A stretch of DNA of 12,588 nt. It comes from Verrucomicrobiota bacterium. GTDB taxonomy: Bacteria; Verrucomicrobiota; Verrucomicrobiia; Opitutales; Seribacteraceae. The stretch lies in NCBI GenBank assembly GCA_014382645.1, contig JACNJI010000197.1:1-12588 (forward strand), written 5' to 3'. Both the position numbers and the translations under genes were made by a program. Shown piece after piece: positions 7,278 through 12,588 of the stretch; position 1 is the stretch's first letter; the number at the start of each line of letters is the position of its first letter. The notes under the pieces are model-generated. The model did no database searches. It saw only the letters and a list, made by a program, of their open reading frames with translations, and was not told where the DNA came from.

Positions 7278-7316
7278 TTCTTAGGCTTATAAAAGCTTAT
7301 CTCATTATCATCGGAA

Positions 7317-7811
7317 ATGCCGTTTTCTGAGTTCACTCATCTGGACAAAAGCTCTTCGCCCCAAATGGTGGATGTTGGGTGTAAGGTGAGCACGGAGAGA
7401 AGAGCTCTTGCACGGACAATTATAGAGCTTCCGCAGGAAGTTGCCGAAGCACTGGATTGCGTAGGTATGCGATCCTCAAAAGGTTCAATTTTTGATGTCG
7501 CGGTCATCGCGGGGACACAGGCTGCCAAGAAAACTGCTGACCTGATTCCTCTCTGTCACCTCATCCCGTTAGACTCAGTGAATATCAAGCTTTGTCGTAA
7601 GGGAGCCCGAAGGATTATCGTAGAGTGTCGAGTAAAGGCGACTCACAAGACGGGCGTGGAGATGGAAGCTTTGGTGGGATGCTCTGTTGCGGCACTAACG
7701 GTTTACGACATGTGCAAAGCCCTTTCACATGAAATCGTAATTGGAGAGACCAAACTGATCGAGAAAACGGGCGGCAAAAGCAAATACTGTTCCGAAGAGA
7801 CAAAGGCATGA
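7317..7811 (+). CDS. moaC: Cyclic pyranopterin monophosphate synthase MoaC
   Basis: MoaC converts the 3',8-cyclo-GTP product of MoaA into cyclic pyranopterin monophosphate, the first stable intermediate of molybdenum-cofactor synthesis, in the cytoplasm. The 164 residues match the family's usual ~160 and carry its signatures in order: FTHLD (6-10), MVDVGCKVSTERRA (17-30), KGSIFDVAVIAGTQAAKKT (55-73), IPLCHLIPL (77-85, with the metal/substrate-site histidine 81), KTGVEMEAL (111-119, glutamates 115 and 117), YDMCKAL (130-136, Asp131 and Lys134) and the KTGGKS end (150-155). Residues equivalent to the E. coli catalytic Lys and Asp are present. The ATG at 7317 places the FTHLD motif at the expected distance from the N-terminus. 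The gene begins 39 bases after the repeat-protein stop, and its own stop overlaps the mobA start (ATGA). MoaA, its partner, is not in the window. Confidence 0.97.
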   Translation: MPFSEFTHLDKSSSPQMVDVGCKVSTERRALARTIIELPQEVAEALDCVGMRSSKGSIFDVAVIAGTQAAKKTADLIPLCHLIPLDSVNIKLCRKGARRIIVECRVKATHKTGVEMEALVGCSVAALTVYDMCKALSHEIVIGETKLIEKTGGKSKYCSEETKA

Positions 7812-8404
7812 GCTTTCCCCCTCCCCCACACGGACTGCTTCTTGCGGGTGGATGTAGTAGCAGGATGGGAAAGGATAAATCTTCCATTAGGTACGCAGGC
7901 ACCACACAACCCGAACTTGCTGCTGAATTGCTTCGGTCTCGTTGCGCGGAAATTTTTCTTTCTTTGCGAAAAGGGCAAAACAATGCGACCGGCTTGGACA
8001 ATTTAAATGTCGTTCATGACCGTTGGGAAAGTGCCGGTCCACTGATCGGTATCCTTTCCGCCATGACAGAACATCCGGAGGCAGCTTGGCTCGTAATCGC
8101 CTGTGATCTTCCCTTCCTTGACGGAATAACTCTCGACAATTTGTTAGCCCAACGCGATCCGACTAAGATGGCGACAGCTTATAGGAGTTCATATGACGGG
8201 AAACCAGAACCCCTTTGCACCATCTATGAAGCTCATGCACGCCTTGTTCTGGAGGATTTCTTTGCCAACGATATCCGCTGCCCTCGCAAAATCCTTATGC
8301 AGACCGAACCTCTTTTACTAGATCCTGTAAACCCTAGAGCTCTGGACAATGTTAACACGCCCGAGGACTACGAGGAAGCCGTTCACACCTTCTCCCGGCG
8401 ATGA
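7808..8404 (+). CDS. mobA: Molybdenum cofactor guanylyltransferase MobA
   Basis: MobA transfers GMP from GTP to Mo-molybdopterin, giving the guanine dinucleotide form used by DMSO-reductase-type enzymes. The 198-residue protein has the nucleotidyltransferase fold signatures: LLAGGCSSRMGKDK (11-24, GTP-binding loop with the conserved Arg and Lys), VVHD (68-71), GPLIGI (77-82), CDLPF (99-103, metal-binding Asp100), KPEPLCTIY (132-140) and NVNTPEDY (181-188). Its start overlaps the end of moaC by four bases (ATGA at 7808-7811), and its stop overlaps moaD the same way (8401-8404), so translation of the three genes is probably coupled. Its presence inside a moa cluster suggests the host uses bis-MGD enzymes, although none is encoded here. 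A related role as a MocA-type cytidylyltransferase is less likely, because the N-terminal loop and the NTPEDY end are typical of MobA. Confidence 0.93.
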   Translation: MSFPPPPHGLLLAGGCSSRMGKDKSSIRYAGTTQPELAAELLRSRCAEIFLSLRKGQNNATGLDNLNVVHDRWESAGPLIGILSAMTEHPEAAWLVIACDLPFLDGITLDNLLAQRDPTKMATAYRSSYDGKPEPLCTIYEAHARLVLEDFFANDIRCPRKILMQTEPLLLDPVNPRALDNVNTPEDYEEAVHTFSRR

Positions 8405-8664
8405 GCCCTCCCGAACCTCTAGTTCGACAAGTCCGCCTCCGATATTTTGCTATCTTGAGAGAGCATGCGGGCATTAGTTGCGAGGAACGAGAAACCACCT
8501 CCACTACCGTTGAAGAGTTGTATGGTGAAATCAAGGAGGAGAAGGGTTTTGATTTAGAAAAGGAATTCATTCGCGTTGCCTGTAACGGGGACTTCGTAGA
8601 CTTGGACTGCTCTTTGGCGGACGGTGATGAAATCGTCTTTATCCCCCCCGTGGCCGGAGGCTGA
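8401..8664 (+). CDS. moaD: Molybdopterin synthase small (sulfur carrier) subunit MoaD
   Basis: MoaD is the ubiquitin-like sulfur carrier of molybdopterin synthase. The 87-residue protein has the beta-grasp start VRLRYFAILREHAGI (11-25), the LADGDEIVFIPPVAGG end (72-87) and the terminal Gly-Gly that is adenylated and thiocarboxylated by MoeB-type enzymes. The family is usually ~80 residues; the extra 8-9 residues at the N-terminus (MSPPEPLVR) precede the first strand. The start overlaps the mobA stop (ATGA), and no separate ribosome binding site is visible. The partner moaE follows after 26 bases. Confidence 0.95.
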   Translation: MSPPEPLVRQVRLRYFAILREHAGISCEERETTSTTVEELYGEIKEEKGFDLEKEFIRVACNGDFVDLDCSLADGDEIVFIPPVAGG

Positions 8665-8690
8665 CATTTCCCGTCATATACAAATTTAAG

Positions 8691-9131
8691 ATGTTATTCG
8701 ATCTCTCTTCCACACCCATAGCAGTTGACTTTCTTCGTCAAGGGATGATGAGCCAAGACTGCGGAGGATTTGTTGCTTTCGAAGGCTGGGTACGTGATTA
8801 CAATGAAGGAAAAGCAGTTCTTCGGCTAGAATACGAAGCGTATGCTGAACTTGCTATTCTAGAAGGTCGTCGGATTATTCATGAAGCCCTCGATCAATTT
8901 CCCATTAAGGATGTTCGCTCTGTACATAGGGTAGGATTGTTGGATCTCAAAGAAGTCGCAGTTTGGGTTGGAGTTTCAGCCATTCATCGCGGGGAAGCGT
9001 TCGACGCTTGTCGTTATGTTATCGACGAAATCAAGAGCCGTGTCCCCATCTGGAAAAAGGAATTTTTTGCTGATGGTACTACGGCTTGGACTCGGTGCCA
9101 AAATTGTGCAGGTGACATTGGCAATAAGTAA
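8691..9131 (+). CDS. moaE: Molybdopterin synthase catalytic subunit MoaE
   Basis: MoaE is the large subunit of molybdopterin synthase and inserts two sulfurs, delivered by MoaD thiocarboxylate, into cPMP. The 146 residues are close to the usual ~150. Signatures are CGGFVAFEGWVRDYNEGKAV (24-43), LEYEAYAELA (46-55), HRVGLLDLKEVAVWVGVSA (79-97), HRGEAFDACRYVIDEIK (99-115) and VPIWKKEFFADG (118-129). The lysines in PIWKKE and the HR pair at 99-100 correspond to active-site residues of E. coli MoaE. The C-terminal tail carries a Cys-x-x-Cys pair (C136, C139). The gene is the last of the moaC-mobA-moaD-moaE cluster. Its stop codon overlaps a small ORF (TAATG), described separately. Confidence 0.96.
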   Translation: MLFDLSSTPIAVDFLRQGMMSQDCGGFVAFEGWVRDYNEGKAVLRLEYEAYAELAILEGRRIIHEALDQFPIKDVRSVHRVGLLDLKEVAVWVGVSAIHRGEAFDACRYVIDEIKSRVPIWKKEFFADGTTAWTRCQNCAGDIGNK

Positions 9132-9244
9132 TGAGAAGCCTTGGTCGCTCTATTTCATTCGCCTTCTGGCTAGCAGCAGTCAAGATAGCCAATTTCAACG
9201 GCATTCACCGAGATAGTTTTCACTGGTTTCTCAACGAGTGCTAA
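9131..9244 (+). CDS. Possible 37-residue small ORF overlapping the moaE stop
   Basis: The moaE stop TAA shares a base with an ATG (TAATG, 9129-9133) that opens 37 codons ending in TAA at 9242-9244. The product begins MRSLGRSISFAFWLAAVKI: a basic start, then a short hydrophobic stretch, then a polar tail with two histidines. The overlap geometry suits re-initiation by ribosomes leaving moaE. No family is recognised, and a chance ORF of this length is quite possible in this 199-base gap. Confidence 0.2.
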   Translation: MRSLGRSISFAFWLAAVKIANFNGIHRDSFHWFLNEC

Positions 9245-9260
9245 TGGTCATTTAATGAAG

Positions 9261-9300
9261 GCAAACTATCAATCGATTTACATTCACTTTAGATAGTTGC
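9261..9300. terminator. Inverted repeat between convergent genes (weak terminator candidate)
   Basis: GCAAACTATC (9261-9270) and GATAGTTGC (9292-9300) are inverted copies, 9 base pairs with one bulged A, around a 21-base loop. The repeat lies between the ends of moaE (rightward) and the DUF1501 gene (leftward), where a bidirectional terminator would be expected. There is no adjacent T-run and the loop is long, so support is weak. Nothing else clear is seen in 9245-9330. Confidence 0.25.
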
Positions 9301-9330
9301 AATTTAGTCTTAGCGAGAACAGCTCCTAAT

Positions 9331-10737
9331 CTAGAATAATTCGGCGATTGGCTGGTTGTTCGACATTGCGAGGATTTCGTCGGGGAGACCGTCAACTAGG
9401 CGAAGTTGGCCAAGATCGAAGAGGTGGTGGAGAATGGTAGCTGTTAGGTTTTCCGGGCCGTAAGGTCTGCTGGCTGGTTTTGATGCAGTGGCATCGGATT
9501 CTCCTATGACTTGCCCCATGTTTAATCCGCCGCCGGCAACGAGAAGTGAGGTCATATCTCCGTAGTGATCCCGTCCACCGTTATTATTCAGTTTAGGGGA
9601 TCGTCCCATTTCGCCAGTGACAAGAAGCAGAACATCGTCGGAAAGACCTCGATCGTGAATATCCTGTACGAAAGCGGATACGGCATGGTCGACTTGGTTT
9701 CCCATTGGGTATATGCCCGTCATGCCTTTGGGGCTGTTGTTGTTGGCATGATAATCCCAACCGCAGTCGGAGACGGTCACGAATGCACAACCTGTTTCAC
9801 AGAGGCGGCGAGCCATAAGCATTTGCAGTCCGAGCAAATTGGTGGCTCGTCGCATATCACCCCATCGCTGTAGCTCACGGGCATCAAAAAGCGGTCTGGT
9901 ATCGTATCTCTCCAAGGTTTTTGGATCTTCTTTAGAAAGATCGAATGCAGAGCCAACTCCTTTTGTAATAACATCAAAGGCTTGTTGGCTAAAGTGATCA
10001 GCACTTTCGAGGGATCCGTCGGCATCGATGTTCCGTTTAATTGAATCTAGGCCACCGAGAAGGCTTTTTCGATCGGAAAGTCGTTCAGGAGCTATACTCA
10101 ACTCCATATTTTCCTTAGCCGTACCACCACCTGCTGGATTAAAGGCGGAATAGGTGGACCCAAGGCTACCTGGATCCGTCAAGGAGGGAAGAGCCGAGGT
10201 CTCGAAATTGCTCCCTAGATGTATGCCGTCTTGCACGGCTTCCGGCAGAACCAATACGTTGTTTGGCATGCCGGTTCGTACATCATTAGTACCAAGGATT
10301 CTGGCGCAAACGGCACTGGTGGCAGCTTTCAATTCGTTCCCGCCGCTGGTTACCGAAAGATAGGTGTGTCCTCCATTGCGAGACTGATAAGAACGAACAA
10401 CGGCAAGTTTGTCTGTCATCTTGGCCAGTTTTGGAAAGGTGGAACCAAAGGTGACGCCAGGAATATTTGTGGGAATCTCACCTGTAATGCTTCTGTACTC
10501 ATCTGGAGCGGTCATCTTAGGATCGAAAAACTCGATGTGAGGTGGACCACCCTGCAGAAAAAGCAGTACCACGGACTTGTTCCTCAAAGGCTTGCCGGCA
10601 GCGAGTCCAGCGGCCTTCGCCTGTAGCAAGCCAGACAAGGTAAGACCTCCGATACCTAATGCTCCCGCCTTTAGAAATTCTCTCCGACCAAAACCTTCGC
10701 AGGTTTGATTTGGCAATTTGTCGAGTATGGTCAGCAT
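9331..10737 (-). CDS. DUF1501 domain-containing protein with Tat signal
   Basis: The 468-residue protein belongs to the DUF1501 family (PF07394), distantly related to the alkaline phosphatase/sulfatase superfamily and very common in Planctomycetota and Verrucomicrobiota. The N-terminus has a twin-arginine signal, GRREFLKAGALGIGGLTLSG (17-36), ending near LLQAKAA, so it is exported folded, possibly with bound metal. Family motifs are LFLQGGPPHIEFFDPK (59-74), RSYQSRNGGHTY (115-126), GWDYHANNN (326-334), LLLVTGEMGRSPKLN (370-384), GGRDHYGD (387-394) and YGPENLTATILHHLFDL (426-442). The His/Asp-rich motifs look like metal ligands. No enzymatic activity is established for the family as far as I know. 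The start ATG (10737-10735) has a good ribosome binding site, GAGGA, six bases upstream. It is transcribed away from the PSD1 gene at 10937. Confidence 0.93.
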   Translation of the reverse strand: MLTILDKLPNQTCEGFGRREFLKAGALGIGGLTLSGLLQAKAAGLAAGKPLRNKSVVLLFLQGGPPHIEFFDPKMTAPDEYRSITGEIPTNIPGVTFGSTFPKLAKMTDKLAVVRSYQSRNGGHTYLSVTSGGNELKAATSAVCARILGTNDVRTGMPNNVLVLPEAVQDGIHLGSNFETSALPSLTDPGSLGSTYSAFNPAGGGTAKENMELSIAPERLSDRKSLLGGLDSIKRNIDADGSLESADHFSQQAFDVITKGVGSAFDLSKEDPKTLERYDTRPLFDARELQRWGDMRRATNLLGLQMLMARRLCETGCAFVTVSDCGWDYHANNNSPKGMTGIYPMGNQVDHAVSAFVQDIHDRGLSDDVLLLVTGEMGRSPKLNNNGGRDHYGDMTSLLVAGGGLNMGQVIGESDATASKPASRPYGPENLTATILHHLFDLGQLRLVDGLPDEILAMSNNQPIAELF

Positions 10738-10769
10738 ATATTATCCTCTTCTAGGAATTACTTAAAATT

Positions 10770-10798
10770 TGCATAGCCCTTCAAGGTAAATGGTTCAA
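10770..10798 (-). promoter_or_regulatory. Candidate promoter for the DUF1501 gene
   Basis: On the minus strand TTGAAC (10798-10793) and TATGCA (10775-10770) are separated by 17 bases. The -35 has four of six consensus matches, while the -10 is poor (three of six). It lies about 33 bases upstream of the DUF1501 ATG. Other A/T-rich hexamers nearby could serve as well. Confidence 0.22.
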
Positions 10799-10854
10799 CG
10801 AATATCTAAGTACTCGCATGTTTTTTTATAAGAAGGTTTAATTCATTTACATGC

Positions 10855-10873
10855 CTTTTTGTTTTCAAAAAAG
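10855..10873. other. A/T-rich hairpin in the DUF1501/PSD1 divergent intergenic region
   Basis: CTTTTTG (10855-10861) pairs with CAAAAAAG (10866-10873) across a TTTT loop, with one extra A in the right arm. Just upstream, GCATG (10816-10820) and CATGC (10850-10854) form a wider inverted pair. The region from 10738 to 10936 also holds the promoters of both genes. The hairpin may be a regulatory structure or simply a product of the A/T-rich composition. Confidence 0.2.
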
Positions 10874-10936
10874 AGTGTTTTGGCTCACGGAAAAGTTTGC
10901 TTAGATAAGGCAGACAGTATTCCTAAGAGTGATCTC

Positions 10937-12588
10937 ATGCAAAGGTTGGTCTTTAATGTATTGCTAATTGTACACTGCCTCGTCCAGTCGGAGTCTAGTG
11001 CAATGGCGAAAGTGACGTTCAACCGTGATGTTAGGCCGATTCTTTCGGAAAATTGCTTTGAATGTCACGGTCCTGACGCCAATGCTCGCAAGGCTAAGCT
11101 TAGACTTGATGACAGCTCCTCCACCGAGGAACGAGGCGGCATGCGGGCGGTTGTCCCTGGAAACCCCAATACGAGTGAATTGATTGCCCGGATTTTTATT
11201 ACTGATCCCGACGAGGTGATGCCTCCTCCGGAAACAAAGCGTTTTCTGACAAAGGAACAGAAGGAGACCCTGAGGCAATGGATTGCAGATGGAGCCGAGT
11301 TCGAGCCGCATTGGGCTTACAAGCCGCCGATGCGGCCGAAATTGCCTGAAGTAACAGACAAAACTTGGCCAAGAAACGATATCGATCGCTTCATACTGGC
11401 CAAACTTGATGCAGCGGCCCTTCGCCCAACGGAACAAGCCGACCTCCTCACCCTAATTCGCAGATTATCCCTCGATCTTACGGGTCTTCCTCCGACGCCC
11501 GAGGAAGCTGATGCCTTTGCCAGGGATTCTTCGCCCAAAGCCTACGAAAAGTTGATCGACCGACTACTAGGTTCCGACGCCTATGGCGAGCACTGGGCTA
11601 GACAGTGGTTGGATCTCGCCCGCTACGCCGATAGCGCCGGATACGCAGATGACCAACCTCGTACCATATGGGGCTACAGGGATTGGGTGATTCGCGCCTT
11701 CAACCGCAACATGCCCTTCGACCAATTCACCATCGAACAGTTAGCGGGAGACATGCTTCCAAATCCAACAGACGATCAATTGATTGCCACGGCTTTCAAC
11801 CGCAACACCCAGACCAACAACGAAGGAGGCACCAATGATGAGGAATTTCGGAATGTTGCGATTGTGGACCGCGTCAACACCACCATGACCACGTGGATGG
11901 GTACGACCATCGCCTGTGCCCAGTGCCACGACCACAAGTACGATCCCATTTCTCAGGAAGAGTACTTTCAATTTTTCGCTATCCTGAACAACACCGCCGA
12001 CGCCGACCGCCGTGACGAGAGTCCCACCCACAAAGCGTTTTCGGCGGATCAAGAAAAGCTCATGGAAGAACAAAATTTCAAGATTGCCGAACTGGAGAAG
12101 AAGATAGCCACCCTCAAGCTGCGTATCCCCGAAGATTTCCTTGCATGGCAGAAAAGCTTCTCACTTCCCCTGCAGAAAACCGAGATGGAATATATCTCCA
12201 AAAGTAAAGACAGCATCGACGTCATCGTACCGGCAACACCTTTGACGGGCATTCAGTTACCCAATGTCACAAAGGTGGATTTTCAACTTTACCCGAAAGC
12301 AGGAGAAGTCGGCAAGATGGGTCGGTTTCTTAGAGTGACTAATTTAACCAAAGGAGGATACCTGCATTTGGCAGAGGTGCAAGTCTTCGCAGGTAAGGAA
12401 AACCTTGCCCTTAAAGGAAAGGCCACCCAGATCAGCACTGGCTTCGATGGCCCTGCCAAGTACGGCAACGACGGAAATGTCGACGGAAATTATTTAAACA
12501 AAAGCGTTTTTCATACAGACCAAGCCGACAACCCTTGGTGGGAATTGGACTTGGGCAAGGACAGTCACATCGACAAGGTGGCGATATG
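10937..12588 (+). CDS. PSD1 and planctomycete cytochrome c domain protein (cut by window edge)
   Basis: An open frame of 550 codons starts at ATG 10937 and is still open at the right edge; I translated it by hand. Residues 1-24 look like a Sec signal (LVFNVLLIVHCLVQ, then SSAMA). Residues ~25-125 are a planctomycete cytochrome c (PSC1) domain with heme motif CFECH (40-44) and PGNPNTS, MPPP and WIADGAEFEPHW. Residues ~147-350 are the PSD1/DUF1549 domain (RLSLDLTGLPPTPEEADAF, HWARQWLDLARYADSAGY, NRNTQTNNEGGTNDEEFR) with a second CxxCH in CAQCHDHKYDPI (327-338). A short coiled coil (~370-396) follows. Residues ~463-550 match an F5/8 type C (discoidin) domain: LAEVQVFAG, GNDGNVDG, DNPWWELDLG. The DUF1553 domain expected next lies outside. 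Such proteins pair with DUF1501 proteins and may act in electron transfer linked to polymer breakdown, but this is unproven. The AAGAG at 10925-10929 may serve as a ribosome binding site. Confidence 0.92.
   Translation, partial: MQRLVFNVLLIVHCLVQSESSAMAKVTFNRDVRPILSENCFECHGPDANARKAKLRLDDSSSTEERGGMRAVVPGNPNTSELIARIFITDPDEVMPPPETKRFLTKEQKETLRQWIADGAEFEPHWAYKPPMRPKLPEVTDKTWPRNDIDRFILAKLDAAALRPTEQADLLTLIRRLSLDLTGLPPTPEEADAFARDSSPKAYEKLIDRLLGSDAYGEHWARQWLDLARYADSAGYADDQPRTIWGYRDWVIRAFNRNMPFDQFTIEQLAGDMLPNPTDDQLIATAFNRNTQTNNEGGTNDEEFRNVAIVDRVNTTMTTWMGTTIACAQCHDHKYDPISQEEYFQFFAILNNTADADRRDESPTHKAFSADQEKLMEEQNFKIAELEKKIATLKLRIPEDFLAWQKSFSLPLQKTEMEYISKSKDSIDVIVPATPLTGIQLPNVTKVDFQLYPKAGEVGKMGRFLRVTNLTKGGYLHLAEVQVFAGKENLALKGKATQISTGFDGPAKYGNDGNVDGNYLNKSVFHTDQADNPWWELDLGKDSHIDKVAI

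Noticed and set aside
7278..7316. GCTTAT direct repeat and short GCTT/AAGC stem between the repeat-protein gene and moaC
   Set aside because: A four-base stem in A/T-rich DNA is expected by chance and there is no T-run for a terminator. I also considered a molybdenum-cofactor riboswitch, but 39 bases is far too short for one.
6920..7336. 138-codon minus-strand ORF opposite the end of the repeat-protein gene
   Set aside because: It is a shadow produced by the biased codon usage of the Ala/Gly/Ser-rich repeats. Its hydrophobic stretch is the complement of the Ala/Thr/Lys helix codons.
9593..9790. Frame beginning MCIRDR, resembling the peptide produced by a Nextera adapter read-through
   Set aside because: The DNA reads TGCATTCGTGACCG, not the mosaic-end sequence, and it is continuous with the conserved DUF1501 codons for VSDCGWDYH. 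It is a coincidence of another frame, not an adapter or assembly junction.
1..12588. tRNA, rRNA, insertion sequence or phage attachment site
   Set aside because: No cloverleaf, rRNA core sequence, transposase motif, terminal inverted repeat or integrase was seen on either strand.

Overview
The window looks like a chromosomal segment from the PVC group of bacteria (Planctomycetota/Verrucomicrobiota), more likely Verrucomicrobiota. The main evidence is a DUF1501 protein with a twin-arginine signal beside a planctomycete-type cytochrome c/DUF1549 (PSD1) protein, a pairing that is abundant in those phyla. Most start codons lack a strong Shine-Dalgarno sequence. The placement is an inference from gene content, not from a marker gene.

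Region 1 (1-4810) is a surface-polysaccharide locus. Three genes run leftward: an outer-membrane beta-barrel protein (3032-1728), a short Wza-like export protein (1712-1077) and the N-terminal part of a Wzz/Wzc-type co-polymerase, cut by the window edge (1039-1). Running rightward from the shared 137-base intergenic region is a Wzy/WaaL-type polymerase or ligase (3170-4810). Together they look like the late, export end of a Wzx/Wzy-like pathway: polymerisation at the inner membrane, chain-length control, periplasmic conduit and outer-membrane passage.

Region 2 (4908-7277) is one large gene for a probably secreted 789-residue protein that I cannot assign to a known family. At least 14 degenerate units of about 33 residues fill residues ~250-735, each centred on a GxxxG or GxxxA motif. 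This is the most novel object in the window.

Region 3 (7317-9131) is a compact molybdenum-cofactor operon: moaC, mobA, moaD and moaE. The first three genes overlap as ATGA junctions. MoaD and MoaE are the two subunits of molybdopterin synthase, MoaC makes cPMP (with MoaA, not present here) and MobA attaches GMP. A 37-codon ORF of doubtful status starts on the moaE stop codon.

Region 4 (9331-12588) holds DUF1501 (leftward) and PSD1 (rightward, cut by the window edge), transcribed divergently from a 199-base intergenic region. Both carry export signals. Such pairs are common in PVC bacteria and often linked to breakdown of complex, commonly sulfated, polysaccharides, but no substrate can be read from this sequence. 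There are no RNA genes, insertion sequences or CRISPR arrays that I can support, and no gene-free stretch exceeds 300 bases.
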